This document shows positions 23,751-36,660 of a DNA stretch of 64,000 nt, piece after piece. The position numbers and the translations under genes are program-made. Positions within the stretch are counted from its first letter, which is position 1; each line of letters starts with the position of its first letter. The stretch lies in NCBI RefSeq assembly GCF_964340395.1, contig NC_135562.1, forward strand, positions 13,733,043 through 13,797,042, read 5' to 3'. The notes beneath the pieces are model-generated. The model did no database searches. It was not told where the DNA came from and was given only the letters and a program-made list of their open reading frames with translations. This DNA is from Glandiceps talaboti (lineage: Eukaryota; Hemichordata; Enteropneusta; Spengelidae).

Positions 23751-24384
23751 ACTCATTAACTTTATTAATATACACTCAACTTTCTGGAGATCCTGTGTGA
23801 ATTCAGCTTGTCTGGATCAAATACAGATTATACTACTATGGATTACTAATACGAATATTCTACAGCCATCGAAACAGCAAAAAACGGACTCGCTTTGTCG
23901 AACATTTACGTTATTCTAAGATATAGCAACAAAAGGGATTCATCACTACTGCATTGCACCTATCAGTTCCCGCACCACCTGTTAACGACACTGAACTTAT
24001 CTCTGATTTGGTGCTCGGTGCTTGACAACCTCGTCAGCTTAAGGGAGTTGCACATAGGCAGTTGCTTAAGGGAGTTGTCAGTTAAAGTTCTCAATAAAAA
24101 TATGTAAATTTCATTCAATAAATGTATTTATACACATTTAAATAAGAATTAGCAATGGGCAAACAAAATCGTCAACCTCAGCGACCGTCCACTTGTTGTA
24201 TCACTTTACCCCAATCTTGAAACTATCCCACTACGTACTCAACAACAACAGCAACTACTTTCAATTCAATGGTGATTATTACAGACAAATTTCCGGTACA
24301 ACCATTTATTTTAGCTGGTAGATGCGTAAATTCTATTTCACAACACCAAATTGCCCAGAGATCACAGACCGCTTCATCGATGAC

Positions 24385-24850
24385 TTGGCTTAGTTTAGTT
24401 TAGTTTATTCATTAAAACAACAAGATCGACATTGCAGATATACAAATAAAAACTGGTACAAATTTTTGAATTACTTGGATAACCCACAAAGTCAATGACT
24501 TGTTTCCAGTGGGGTCCATACATTGATTTAAGGAAGTGACGGGATAAGCAAAAGGTTTAACTACATGGAATAGGAAAGAATAAAAGAAGTAGGGAAAACG
24601 TGGAGGCAAACTAACTAATACCGAATAAACCTTGTTTTCAGTATATCTTATTGTACTGAACAGATACAATTTGACCATATTTTTAAAGGCATTTCTTTGT
24701 GATATCTGTTTTATTGATACTGATAGATTACTCCAGTCCTTAATGGCATTAGCATAAAACGTATTAGCAGCCCCCACCTTTAACCGTTGGCTGATGAAAA
24801 TTGTAGCAACCTCCCCTAGTACCATAAATATGAATTGAAGACACTTTGGT
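24385..24850 (-). pseudogene. LINE 3' fragment (end of ORF2)
   Basis: The minus frame ends in the pattern typical of CR1/L2-type ORF2 C-termini: FYANAIKDWSNLSVSIKQI, then NAFKNMVKLYLF. The 3' tail is a pentamer run (TAAAC)n at 24390-24406. Everything upstream of the last domain is missing, so this is a 5'-truncated insertion. Confidence 0.65.
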
Positions 24851-24972
24851 AAACTGATGAGAAAAATACTCAGCGCTGGAGTTGTTGTATTTTGAAAGTA
24901 TGGTGAAGTCGTAGCTGGCTCACGCTGCCCTTGACATCCAGCATACTCAGGGCATCAAACTGATCAGCACCT

Positions 24973-25718
24973 ATGTGTGATCTGGGCTCCATAGAAAGGA
25001 TTAACTGTACAATTTTGTTTTGTGTAATTTGGAGTTACTTTTTGAGAGTTTTCGTAAGAGCAGAGTACCAGGATGAGAATACCATACGTACATTTATAGG
25101 TAATCTGAACTCAGGCCACCCTAAAATTAAGTTCACTGCTGAAAACACCAAAACCTTGGTATCCTTCTCAAACTTACAAGTCCATCTCCTAAATCAGCGA
25201 CTTGAAACTGACCTGTACAACAAACCCACTTCATCCGATCGTTACCTACCACCCAAAAGCTGTCACCCTCCCCACACCTTTAAATCCATCGTCTATTCGA
25301 GGGCAATTCGTATTCGGCGGATATGCAGCAAGCCTGAATGGTGTGATAAAAGATTGACAGAAAATGCCGGTTATCTTAAAAATGTGGCTGTACAAGCAAA
25401 ATTATCCAACAGATCGCCCATGTCATTCAACTCCGCCCAGCTTTGCCACAATACCAACCAAAAACATCACCTGTTCGTATTCCCTGGGTTACCACTTAGG
25501 ATTCCGTCAACCTAATCCCAGGAAAGTTTGTATAAAAAACCAACTTCTTCTTCTTGAAACCTCACCAAGAATGAGAAAAGTCACACCACAACCACCCATC
25601 ATCGCATACCGTAAACCAGCCACAGTAGGTGCAATTTACATCAGAACAAACTTAAACACACGAAATCCGACCAGACAACTTGGGGCTAGAAACCTTAAAA
25701 GGACTGCAGGATGTAATA
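24973..25718 (+). pseudogene. Penelope-like RT C-terminal fragment of another family
   Basis: The frame has the PLE-type block GHPKIKFTAENTKTLVSFSN, then DLYNKPTSSDRYLPPKSCHP and FKSIVYSRAIRIRRICS. A frameshift near 25420 then leads to RMRKVTPQPPIIAYRKPATVG. These blocks follow the catalytic palm in PLE reverse transcriptases. No GIY-YIG part is visible. The fragment ends at a short (TA)n tract (25718-25732). Confidence 0.7.
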
Positions 25719-25809
25719 TATATATATATATATGTTGCAATTACAGTAGATATATACAGTAGATGTACACAAATTTGTATTGCACTTGCTCAATATCTAG
25801 AATACACGA

Positions 25810-25990
25810 CAGGGTCATCACTGTGATGACCCTGTGAATACTCAACAGGGCCAACACTGTGAAGACCCTGTAAATACATGAGAGGGTCATCACTGTGATG
25901 ACCCTGTGACCCTGTGAATACATGACAGGGTCATCACTGTGATGACCCTTTGAATACTCGACAGGGTCAACACTGTGAAGACCCTGTGGA
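25810..25990. repeat. Minisatellite of palindromic 36-bp units
   Basis: Five units start at 25810, 25846, 25882, 25926 and 25962. The unit centre is CAGGGTCATCAC-T-GTGATGACCCTG, a 12-bp arm palindrome, or the variant CAGGGCCAACAC-T-GTGAAGACCCTG. Spacers of about 11 bases (TGAATACTCGA or TGAATACATGA) alternate. The third unit has an 8-base partial duplication. Each unit can form a hairpin. Confidence 0.9.
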
Positions 25991-26099
25991 TACATGACAG
26001 TGTGTTGCATTACTAGCCCTCAGGAAGGAATTTGTCAAAGTTTGAAAATGTTAAGCAGTTCAATAATTATGATTTTTGGTAAAAACGAAGAAAGCAAGC

Positions 26100-26660
26100 C
26101 AAATTTGAAATATTCACCACCCATAATATGTGCAATCTTGCCTATAAGCTAGGCCAGCTTACTAATAATAAGGTGCAGTTTTACAGAAAACAAGGGGAAC
26201 ACCTTATTTTTACTCAGAATTATCTGTACATATTCAGTTTTCTGGTGCAGTTGTTCCGAATTCATTATGCAATTTTCCCAAAATAGTTCCAAGCGTGTTA
26301 GACATGAAATAACTTAACCTTGCTGTAAACCAGTGTTACATAAAAAACTGTGTTAAACCACTAAATGTCTTTACGCATGCATTTACCGATTTATACATAT
26401 CAAATAATGTATTGAAGACTTTGCCTCAGAGTCCACTCTTAGCTAACTTATAAAATAAATAATAATGATCAACTCTATCAAAAGCTTTTTCGAAATCGAT
26501 AAAAGCACAGTAGAGATGAGCCCTGTAAAAAGATAAATACTTATTAACAATTGCTGCTAAAACAAAAATATTATCTATTGTATGTTATTTTTTTAAACCT
26601 GCTTGTGCCTTGGTAATTTTGCAACACGTTTTTCTCATGTAACGGAGTTATCATACTAGT
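26100..26660 (-). pseudogene. LINE reverse transcriptase fragment
   Basis: The minus strand encodes AAIVNKYLSFYRAHLYCAFI, followed by DFEKAFDRVDHYYLFYKLAK. This is the motif A region (F-x-D-F-x-K-A-F-D) of LINE reverse transcriptases. Stops and shifts follow at once downstream. The family cannot be fixed from so short a piece. It is unrelated in sequence to the LINE at 38430-42800. Confidence 0.65.
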
Positions 26661-29600
26661 TGCCCATATATTAGGTAATTTATCCTTCTCAAGAAATATC
26701 TGGAATGTCTATCAACTTGCCCATTAATCCTTATTGTTCTTCTTTTAATATACACTGTCATTTGACTGCCGTTATGGACATGTCTTTTTCGCGAGGCATT
26801 TTTGGTATGTTTATCTATTTGCTTACTAAGTCCTGCTGTAATCGTTGCAATAGACAGCTTGAAGTGATTGTTGCTATAGGCATGGTCTTGTTGCTCAGCA
26901 TATTTGGGTCATTAAAAAAATGTTTAATCACTTGTTTATTAATTTTTGTTATTATCTTTGCAATATACATAAATTGACTGTTGCTAGAGGCAGTTGTGTC
27001 AATATGTTTGCACAATATCTGCAGTACAGCACCAACAATTCAGTCGCATTCTCCATGTAGTTTCTGATAATGATATGTAAGCGTTTGACCAAAAAAGTCC
27101 ATCATATTGGAATTCATATTTTTTATTTGTAATATCACGTACATGTAAACTAGCCATAGGAATAGAGTCAATGGTAGTGATTTACCTTGGTGTATGGTTG
27201 GCAACATATAAACATCTATATTATTGTTATTGGCCATTTTATGAACAAAAGAGAAGTTATTTCAAAGTTAGCGTGTTTAATTTGGAAAGATGGCATTGTA
27301 CCGATCTACAACGCCATAAATATGATTCCATTTGATCATTAATGTTTGACTATATACCTATTTGAAAGATTCATTTTGGAACACCTGTTAAAATATGGTG
27401 TACAGACATCTTCAGAAATTGCCACCGTATCTGTATTTGTCTAATTTGAAGAAGCTATATGTGGTCTCAATTAAAACCTAGCCATCAACACTATCAATAA
27501 AGGATGCAAACAGATTGTTATATTGCGGTTTATAACCTCGAAGACAGACATTTGTCTGTTCGAAATGTAATTTTACATAAGATTTCACAGTGTTATATGT
27601 TCATGAGTTGTGAAAGACATTGAATAACATCAAAAACAAATGACTTGATATGTTGATGAAATATTGATGACCATACAGTCCATTTTGATGCCAATAGGCA
27701 AAGTTTAATGGTTTAGGTTGGCAACCTTCTTTGAAAATGGCCGCCATAGTTGATTTTTCTAGTGGCTAGCGTTATTTTCTGACTCGATAACCCTTAGACA
27801 CCGCCAAAAGATGCAAGCAGATTGTTTCATTGTAGTTTAGATAATTAAGTATAAGTTAGATAACATTGGAACCGCATAGTTAGACATTTAGCTGTGCAAA
27901 AATGATGCATTTTATTGGATTGTCGAAAGACAAAATGTGACTTAATTGGTGAAAACTTCACTCAAATAATTTTTATACATTGTTACGATGTTTTAAAATT
28001 ATGTTCTGGGTCAATTATCAGTTGTGAGGTATTAAAGCTGGTATGGATAAGTCCGGGTTTTTTTTTTTGCAAAAACACCATTTAGAATTACGTGAAAAAA
28101 TAAAACACATGATTTCGATTTTGTCTACTTTGAATATCATGTTATGTTGTGGTATTCAAGGAGTAAAATCCACTGTTAGACCTTGTGTTCCAATTAGTGG
28201 CGGGCCATTTGGTAGATTTAATGGACTATTAAACACAGTGTTATTGTAACGCCATGTACTAGCATGCATGAATCATCGTAACAATAACAAGTTAATATGT
28301 AGCTTCGTGGAAGGAAGTCAGTTTACATCTAGGTGTAATTTTGAAATGGCCATTTGGCAGCTATATGTGAGTAATTATTTTGCAGGTTGTCAAGTAGCTC
28401 TGTATCAATTACCTCAAAAATGAGCAATATAGAAAAAAAGGAATAATAGAATGGGTTAATTATAATAGCTTAACAAGACTTGCATTTGTTGAAAGCAGTT
28501 TGGACTCTAATACAAACACTTATCTCATACAAATATGTAGGTGTTCATTTGTCTCTCGTGACATAGAGATAAGCTATCGTCTTCCAAAATGTCAAAGTTT
28601 ACCGTGTGGGCGTTTGCTTATTTCAGGAGACACGTTGTACCTGATACAGTAACTACAAGAACGTGTACCTGTTTACTTCCGACATTAGGGAGCGATCAGA
28701 TTTTACGGCCGGGAGTGGGCTGGTGACTTTTCGAATCGTTATTTTGGTAAACATAATACAAATATTAATGCAAAAAGCCTGTCGATGGAACTTTTAATTT
28801 AAGATCGAGTGTTTCATAATTAATGGAATTGTACACCAAAATGGTATTACGGTAGTTGGGCTCTCGCATTCTGTCAATATGTTTGGTTATAAGAATCAAC
28901 GGGCTTACTTTTCCACCCACAAAAGGCTCTTAGTTTTAATACATCTACCATGTGTTATTTTCACTGGGTTCACAAATCGCCTTTTGGTAGAAATCATTTA
29001 GAAAATTTGCATAAAGTTAGATGCTCAATGCCAGCCTCTGCAGCAACCTTTGTTTGTTATTGAGTTGCGTATTATTTTGATTATGTGAACCATTTTCAAT
29101 CGATAAATCTATGTTTCTAAATATGAAGTAGTCACTAATAGTTACATCGTTCAATTATAGTGAGATAGAATAGAGAAACAGCCGAAACCATTAAAACACT
29201 CAATATAGCCAGCGTTAGGACAGAGTCCATACCATTGAATCTCAGACATGCAATCCTTTTCATTAGTGACAGCATTTTAACCCAGCGTTTTATATGAAGA
29301 AATTGAAGATGAGGTAAGTTAATATTGAAAGGAAATTAATGAGTGACAACATTTTAGAAATTTAAATCACGTAGGACATGTGTTATGGAATAGGCCGCAC
29401 ATGATTTCCACCGGCCCTCCACCATTAATAACTGAAGACTCCCTAAAATACCAAATCAACCATCATGACTACTGTCGTTAAAAATGTGTACCTTAATAAA
29501 CAGATTTAAAGGATTGTGTATAAATGTGTATAATATGAAAAATACACTTTACCTCAAACATCATCCTATGTTCATCACCGGTCACCATAGGTCAAGCGAA

Positions 29601-29789
29601 TAAACATATCAAAGATCATAGCTGCAATGGTCTATTCAACTACTTAAATGCTGTCCTTTAGACATCTGAAGTAAAATGGCGCCTCATCCTAAAGAGCATG
29701 CGCACATATGTTTATTTATGCTAATGCGTAAATGTTTTTAAATTTTTCGAAATTGGGCTTTCATATCGAATTTATGGTAATAAATGATT
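26661..29789. other. Non-coding stretch
   Basis: A/T-rich sequence without a supported exon on either strand. Scattered short open frames (26705-26977, 28043-28249) have no domain or splice support. It probably lies between the two GT4-bearing minus-strand loci. Confidence 0.45.
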
Positions 29790-29896
29790 CAGTGTCGAAA
29801 ATGTTTTACTCATTTTTACCTCAGTTAGTGGAAGTATTATGTTTTGCTTTTGTTTGCATGTGTGCATGTGTGTGTGTCAGTGTGTCTCTCTGTGTG

Positions 29897-29930
<34 letters not shown>

Positions 29931-30560
29931 TGTATGTATGTATGTATGTATGTATGTGAACTCTGATGAAAAGTTATACACATCTTCCATATGCTAATGG
30001 AAAGAACTGATTACATTTGTTAAACATCCGATGAACATTTCAAAGGGTCATTTGCATAATTACTATGTTAGTAATTGGGCTATATCTTAGGAACACATAC
30101 TTCAAATGTAATATAAGTTGGTACTGTAACATGCGTTAACCATAACAAAGCGCATACATCCTGTACAGTTTGTTTTATTGTTTTATTTGTTTGTTTTATT
30201 GAAAATATGCATAAGTAATGAATTTCGGTAATTAGGCTATACCTTAAGAATGCAGATGTCAATTTAGTTACAACTTAGGTTAACAATAACAAAGTGCAAA
30301 GACTGTTGATGTAGCTTACAGTTTTAATGAATAATTTACATAATTAATGACTTTCGATATTTAGGTTTTACGTTAAGAATGACTAATCTGAACAATCAAT
30401 AATTAAGCTATATCTTAAGAATGCACACTTCAAATTCCATATAACTTGGCACATACATCAACTATAACAAAGCAAACATATACACTAAAGCATGTTGGCA
30501 TATATTTTTAGTTTCATTGAGTAATTAATTATTATCGATAATTCCTCATACCACAACCTT
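29790..30560 (-). repeat. Pearl-like tandem-core element (copy 2)
   Basis: On the minus strand, about four units of roughly 140 bases (30060-30540) are followed by a unique segment, (TGTA)n at 29899-29955, and the end sequence with TTTTTACCTC. The outer flank TCAGTGTCGAAAATGTTTTA is shared with the copy at 62330, so the two belong to one family. There is no coding potential. Confidence 0.6.
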
Positions 30561-30902
30561 GAAAAATGTTCTTTATATGTCTCCTAACTAGTAAATCCAA
30601 GCAAAATACTCAATATTGCATGATACGTGCGAAAAAAGAGTTAACACTGGCAATCAGTGGCCTACCACTTACAGTAATACTGCCTATTGTTTTCCTTCTA
30701 GTGGATTATGACATCATAGGGGGTACCGTTTCATATCAGTTAGTATAGTAATCAATGGCAGACAGTAGCAAGTCAGATACTTGTCAGAATTTATATAAGA
30801 GTAATGGATCTTCTTTCACTGACGACTTTACCATGTTTGATAGATTGATTTGCTTTTTATGTCGGTGTCAATAGCAACAATAATAACCAGATTTAAACTG
30901 AA

Positions 30903-31980
30903 TGCCTCCCGTAAGGGAATCACTAATTATGTAAATATCTCATTAATCTAAAAAGCTATGGTAAAAGGCTTTGTTTTTTGGACAAGCGTGCTTTCTTAGG
31001 TTAATGTATGTAAGAGTGTATGATACTGCTTAATTACTGAATATCATTCATTATTCAAAATACTCATTAAAGAAAAAGTTGTAGCAACAAACTTCATAGA
31101 ACAGGTGTGTATTATTATGATGTACGTATCATATTATACGAAATTTGAAGCTTGCATTTTTAAGATACAACCTAGTTACCTAAAATCATTAATTATGCAA
31201 ATTTTTCATTAAAACTAAGCTATATAAAAGATTTTATAGGACATATCCGCTTTGTTATGGTTAATGTATGTACTAAATTGTATTGAAATTGAAGTATTCA
31301 GTCTTAAGATATAGCCTAATTACCGAAAATCATTAATTATGCAAATTATTCATTAACACTGTAAGGTACATCAACTAACTTTATAGGACATGCACAATTT
31401 GTTATGGTTAATGTATGTACTGAATTGTATTGAAATTGAAGTACATGTATGCAGTCGTAAGATATAGCCTAATTATCAAGAATCATTAATTATGCAAATC
31501 ATTCATTAACACTGAAAGGTACACCAACAAGCTTTACAGGACACGTGTGATTGTTATGGTTAACGTGTGTACTGAATTATACTGGAATTGAAGTATGCAT
31601 TCTTAAGATATAGCCTAATTACTGAAAATCATTAATTATGCAAATTATTCATTAACACTGTAAGGTACATCAACTAACTTTATAGGACATACACAATTTG
31701 TTATGGTTAATGTATGTACTGAATTGTATTGAAATTGAAGTATAAGATACATCAACGAATTTTATAGGACAAATGTATGTTGTTATGTTAAATGAATATA
31801 CTATATTATATTGAAATTGAAGTATGCAGTCTTAAGATATTGCGTAGTTAGTTGATTTCATTAATATGCAAATTTCTCTAGATCTGGCTCAAAACATAAT
31901 CAGGTCTAGCTATTACCCTAACGATTATATATCCCAAATTTCATTACAATTGAGCCTGCCGATTTTTAGAAAATTATGAC

Positions 31981-32019
<39 letters not shown>

Positions 32020-32062
32020 CACCTTCCCCTTTTAATACCTCCCGTACCCTTACGGGAGGTAA
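30903..32062 (+). repeat. Pearl-like tandem-core element (copy 3, best preserved)
   Basis: The tandem core repeats ATCATTAATTATGCAAAT at 31187, 31331, 31483 and 31630, a period of 144-152 bases, with a fifth degenerate unit near 31856. An (ACAG)n run (31981-32019) follows, and then a perfect 10-bp hairpin with a 4-base loop at 32037-32060 (ACCTCCCGTA, CCCT, TACGGGAGGT). A related word (CCTCCCGTAAGGG) stands at the left end, so the ends are partly inverted copies. Confidence 0.7.
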
Positions 32063-33036
32063 AAATGCTAGTGATATAGGAGTTTATTTTGGGTTCAAGT
32101 TGATCGTCGAATTCTATTGCCGAATCGGGCATAGATAAAACTAATAGCTCAACTACTGTTGAAAGTTGATATCAAAATGCCTCTAATGATATTTTATTGA
32201 CTCAACAATAATAATGTTCCGATTGCTGATTTGTTGACTACCTGCGCAAGACCAAATTTAAGCAGGCCTAATGTTATTGTCTATATATGATATAAGTATG
32301 ACTCGATTTCCTTGTGTTTTTTGTCACTTGATTGGCTTGTGACGGTGACGGTGACGGCCAGGGATGTCTAGGTCGCGATACTCAGACTTACGGAGCCCGA
32401 GTCTGTGACCTACATAAAACTCGCATTCGGACTGAACAGAAGCAGGCATCACCGACTTGCTGTGGACTCGAATTATTGGTGTTTTTATCATAGTGTAGAT
32501 GTGATAAATAGAAGTCTTTAATTATGGGTAGTTGGGGAGTGTTGTCAAGGCAGTAGTTTTGTTTATATTTGAGCATGTCTTTCCACCCGAGGACCCGTGG
32601 TAAAGCTTTAACAGAGAATGTGTAAATGTGGCGAGTATGAGACGAAGTTCCACCTTTGACTTAATTTACCTACGGTGATCTCTCCTCTGGAAGGCTGTGG
32701 ACAGTGAAAAGTGTCTTGTACTACTACTGCACAGGGATGATTGTTAGATGGGTCACAGGTAGGGTAAAGGTTGGGTAAAGGTGGGTAAATTAGACTTTTC
32801 GTGTACTGACGTAGTCACCGCGACTGTATGACCTTTCCCAAATCTAAGCTGAAGTAGTGTACGTATAGACTCGGAGACCCCATTTGAGTTGAATTTATAT
32901 GAATATATAATCAATATTTATCAATCAGATATATTGCAAAATGCTTATGAAAACCTGAATTATACAACACATTTTATTAATGACGAGTTGAGATCATTCA
33001 CTTTATTCTTAAAAAGGAAGGAATACCAGTTCTTCA

Positions 33037-33126
<90 letters not shown>

Positions 33127-33278
33127 GGAAGAGTCTATATAATATTTTCCAATTACTTACATTACAAAATAATCATCCGCAAAAAGCATGCTGAATATAT
33201 CACTCCAAAATCACAATTATGTAAATATGTGACGAGTGAGCAGGAGTTTGCTGGTTCTCAAATAAATAAATAAATGAA

Positions 33279-33309
<31 letters not shown>

Positions 33310-33622
33310 ACACACACACACAAACAAACATAAATTAACACGTTATTAGGAAGATGCTTTATTGTAAATCTTTCAGAAGAAATATTTTTAAGGAAAGAAT
33401 TCAATGATATTTGATTTTGCACATCAGACATGCTTGTAGATGTATGTTGAAGGCGTTGTTATTGAAGGTGTTATAATTGTTTCATTATTGTTTCTATTAT
33501 ATCTTTTGAGCACACAGAGACTTTGAAATATTTTCACAAATGTATTGCATTAGATTAATCGTGATTGAATTGAGGCAGGGAAAGACTTGTTCACTTTATG
33601 TGTTTTCTGTACATCATTGACG
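32063..33622. other. Non-coding stretch with microsatellites
   Basis: It holds (TA)n at 33039-33121, (AAAT)n at 33261-33310 and a short GACGGT run at 32341-32357. It is the region just after the stop of the GT4 exon on the minus strand, so the 3' untranslated region probably lies at its right end. A clear poly(A) signal was not singled out. Confidence 0.45.
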
Positions 33623-34847
33623 TCATAGTACATCAGATAACATCTTTTTAAACTCTTTTTCAGATTCCTTAGTCTCAGATAGTGTACCGAGGGATTCTTT
33701 TACTTTGTTAGCAAAGTCAACATTTGTTTTACAGTCTAAATCGATAATTTTAATGATTCTTTCAACCAATATTTCTACCTGTTGTGTTTTATTAGCTGTG
33801 TTGATATTTACTACAAAATCTATCGCAAGCTTCGGCATATAATTTTTAAGTAGCGCACCTACATGTGATCTTTCAGAAAATAAGGCTGGTATACCACAAG
33901 CAATGGCCTCCAATCCAATCATATCGAAGGGTTCGTACTGAGACGGCATGAGGAAAAGGCTACTTTGCAACAAACTGGTTTTTATTTGACTTTCGGTACC
34001 GTAAGATACAATTTCCACTTCAATGTCGGGTGTCATTGCCTTAATATGTGTTTTTATTTCTTCGGCATTATCACCTCCGATTCCCCGTATTTTCCAATCG
34101 AGAACTGTCTTTCTAGCATCACCAAGCTTCTTACCCACTGTATTCAAAGCTTTTGCTAATATTTGTAGTCTCTCGGTTTCTTGCACACTAGCAAGTTTAC
34201 ATATTGTCAAAATCTTTGAGCGATTAGGGGTTGAAGGACAACTCTTTCTGCATTCCTGAAAATAAGAGTCATCTGGTCGGGGGATATACAGTTTGTGTTG
34301 ACCTCTGTAATCATGTGTAAGCTTATTATTTAAATCATCGAAAACACGTGGTCCGAGCGAGAAAACTGCGTCGACTTCATTTACTTGTCCTACTATTTCG
34401 TTGTCCATATCTTCAATTGTACTATAGTTATTTTCACTGATGTAAATTCCATCTGGTATTACGTGGTTAAATAGGAATACTTTTGCTTCACGAAATTTAT
34501 GTTTCTTTAAATAGATGGCTGCTGATGCTGTTGTTGGTATATGACCAATTATTATTTTCATATGGGTAATATTGCTAAGATTTGGAAAATGTTGGTCATG
34601 ATAGGTGGTGAACCAGTTATTTGATGGCGAGGTCCCCGGGATATGTAAAGGTTTCAACAATGAAGAGCTGTTTAATAAACCGGTGGATTCCTCGCCAGCT
34701 TTAAGTGTTGTTGTAAAAAGTTTATATGCAGATTCTTCCACCATTTTCACAACTTTACGATGAACTCGAGTTATCACTGTGTCCACCATTATCCACTCAG
34801 TATTAAGAATTAATATACTGCTAACTGGATGGACCTGTGGTGTATAT
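33623..34847 (-). CDS. Terminal exon: GT4-family glycosyltransferase-like domain with E-x7-E
   Basis: An open minus-strand exon of about 400 codons ending in TGA at 33623-33625. The GT-B type domain starts near SSILILNTEWIMVDTVITR. Counting from the in-frame Met at 34789, the nucleotide-sugar half carries SQYEPFDMIGLEAIACGIP, with E286 and E294 forming the E-x7-E motif of family 4 transferases. A further signature is FLFNHVIPDG in the N-terminal half. Length (about 390) suits a complete GT-B fold. Two acceptors are possible. TTTTCTAG before 34847 (phase 2) matches the exon at 17740. CATCCAG before 34824 (phase 1) matches the donor of the 49-base exon upstream. Enzyme activity and substrate are unknown. 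The domain may instead act as a nucleotide-sugar sensor. Confidence 0.7.
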
Positions 34848-34964
34848 CTAGAAAAGTCAATACCACATACAATGCATTGAGAGTAATCATAAAATCAAAT
34901 AATTGTTTTTAAAATATGAGCATCGTGTTCATAACTGTCTAGTTAGAAAATTGCAAGACAATTG

Positions 34965-35044
34965 TATGTATGTATGTATGTATGTATGTATGTATGTATG
35001 TATGTATGTATGTATGTATGTATGTATGTATGTATGTATGTATG

Positions 35045-35104
<60 letters not shown>
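34965..35104. repeat. (TATG)n then (TATC)n
   Basis: About 80 bases of TATG repeat pass directly into about 58 bases of TATC repeat. It lies in the intron just upstream of the GT4 exon. Met-Tyr-Val-Cys and Ile-Tyr-Leu-Ser frames here are artefacts. Confidence 0.95.
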
Positions 35105-35435
35105 CCTATGCATTTATTCATCTACGTATCTATGCATATACATTATGTATCGGTGTATTTCTATAACAAATATAAATAGATTATTAGTTGTACTAACCCT
35201 TCACAAGCATTCTCTGTATACATCCTTTTAGTACCTGCATTATGTCTTGCAAAATCTGTAAAGTAATTATTCATAGCAATGTTTTAATATACCTGGTAAA
35301 GGGATTAATATAAGTGCATTATTGAAAATAAATGTATTAAAAGGTTATTATTAATCAGATAAATTATAAAAGTCGAAAATCATGTTACACCCTGTCTTTT
35401 GAATACTTTCCAATCAATATTAAGTATCAACTTTG

Positions 35436-35542
<107 letters not shown>

Positions 35543-35552
35543 GTGTAAATAC

Positions 35553-35601
35553 CTCCCCTACTTTGCATTCCAGTGGTTGGTAGCCATGTTACATCTTCCA
35601 A
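35553..35601 (-). CDS. 49-base exon linking UPA and GT4
   Basis: The acceptor TTTTTCACATTGCAG is strong and the donor GGGGAG then GTATTT is acceptable. It encodes [16 protein letters not shown], phase 0 in and phase 1 out. Phase 0 matches the end of the UPA exon. Phase 1 matches only the nearer of the two acceptors of the GT4 exon. It probably forms a short linker. Because it is so short, it could be an alternative exon or a false call. Confidence 0.5.
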
Positions 35602-35849
35602 CTGCAATGTGAAAAAGAGAGCTTTTAGTATAAATATGTGTTCTTTTGTCAGTACTTTTATGTCATGTTAAAAATAAATTGGCATCAACCGGATACTACA
35701 ATGTGTCTGTGATAGGGAAATGTTTTTAATGTCACATTTTCTGTTAATTGAACCTAAAGTCCAAGGTCACAGTCAAAGGTCAGGGTCTTGAAAGAAATAT
35801 GGGGGCAGAATGTATTCTCTGGATTTTTTTAAGTTTTTACCTTGTTTAA

Positions 35850-36110
35850 GGAAGGTTATATATTATGGATGAAACGTCTGTGTGGCTCTTGTAACACAAT
35901 TTTATCTAAATACTACTGTCATAATTCAAACGGAATGTGGTGCACTTGTTGTTTAGGGTAATGGTTAAAAATTGTTAGGTTTTAGTAAACATTTCATTAA
36001 TATGAATGAGCTATTTATGTAATTGGTGGTTTTCGGTAATTAGGCTATATCTTAGGAATGCAAATTCAATGCAATTTTGTACATATATTTGCTAACCAAA
36101 GTTTATTATG
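35850..36110 (-). repeat. Pearl-like element fragment
   Basis: It carries GGATGAAACGTCTGTGTGG and one core unit (GGTAATTAGGCTATATCTTA), as in the copies at 1078 and 53195, but has no tetranucleotide run. It is probably a truncated relic. Confidence 0.45.
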
Positions 36111-36114
36111 AAGC

Positions 36115-36660
36115 CAAACCGCAGTCCAGTTAGAATGAAGACAATCCATAATTTACTAGTAGGTGCGCCATTGTCTTTGTATGTGTTTAAATAAAATGTA
36201 CAGTTAGAACAGCGACATGATAGGTCTAAAGGAGGTCGGAAATTTGAGTTACCTGCATAAGAATACTAAACAAAATGCAAAAAAATGTATATTTGAACTG
36301 TAACCTTATATTTTTCTAGTAGACAGAAGGTTTATCCAGTTCGACAAAGTGCAGTTAGAATGCAGAAAGATCTATCATTTACCGGCAGGAGCGCCATTGC
36401 CTTTGTATGTATACAAATGAAAGGTACACAGGAGTTAGAATAGCGATATGATAGGCCTACAGGAGGTCGGACATTTCAGTAACTTTAAACACCTCTGATA
36501 TACAAATCGAAAACTAAAAAAATCCCATATAAATTACTTTCGAAAATTAAGCATACCTAATCAAAATGCAAAAAAATATATATATTTGAATTTTAATGTT
36601 CTATTTTCCTTTCAAATAATTCTGGTTTGACGAAAAAAAGAAATGCACTAACTCCTGTAA
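36115..36660. repeat. Two diverged copies of a dispersed repeat
   Basis: Segments starting at 36127 and 36351 share CAGTTAGAATG, then the word group around GGAGCGCCATTGCCTTTGTA or a variant, then GGAGGTCGGA. Both are followed by a run AAAATGCAAAAAAAT (36271 and 36557). Related sequence occurs at 8460-9060. Non-coding. Confidence 0.5.

Noticed and set aside
25810-25990. CRISPR-like array
   Set aside because: The units are contiguous palindromes with near-identical short spacers in an animal genome. There are no unique spacers and no cas genes.
32060-32072. CTAG after the hairpin of the 30903 element, as a Helitron CTRR end
   Set aside because: The other copies share GGTAAAAAT after the hairpin but not CTAG, so CTAG is probably target sequence.
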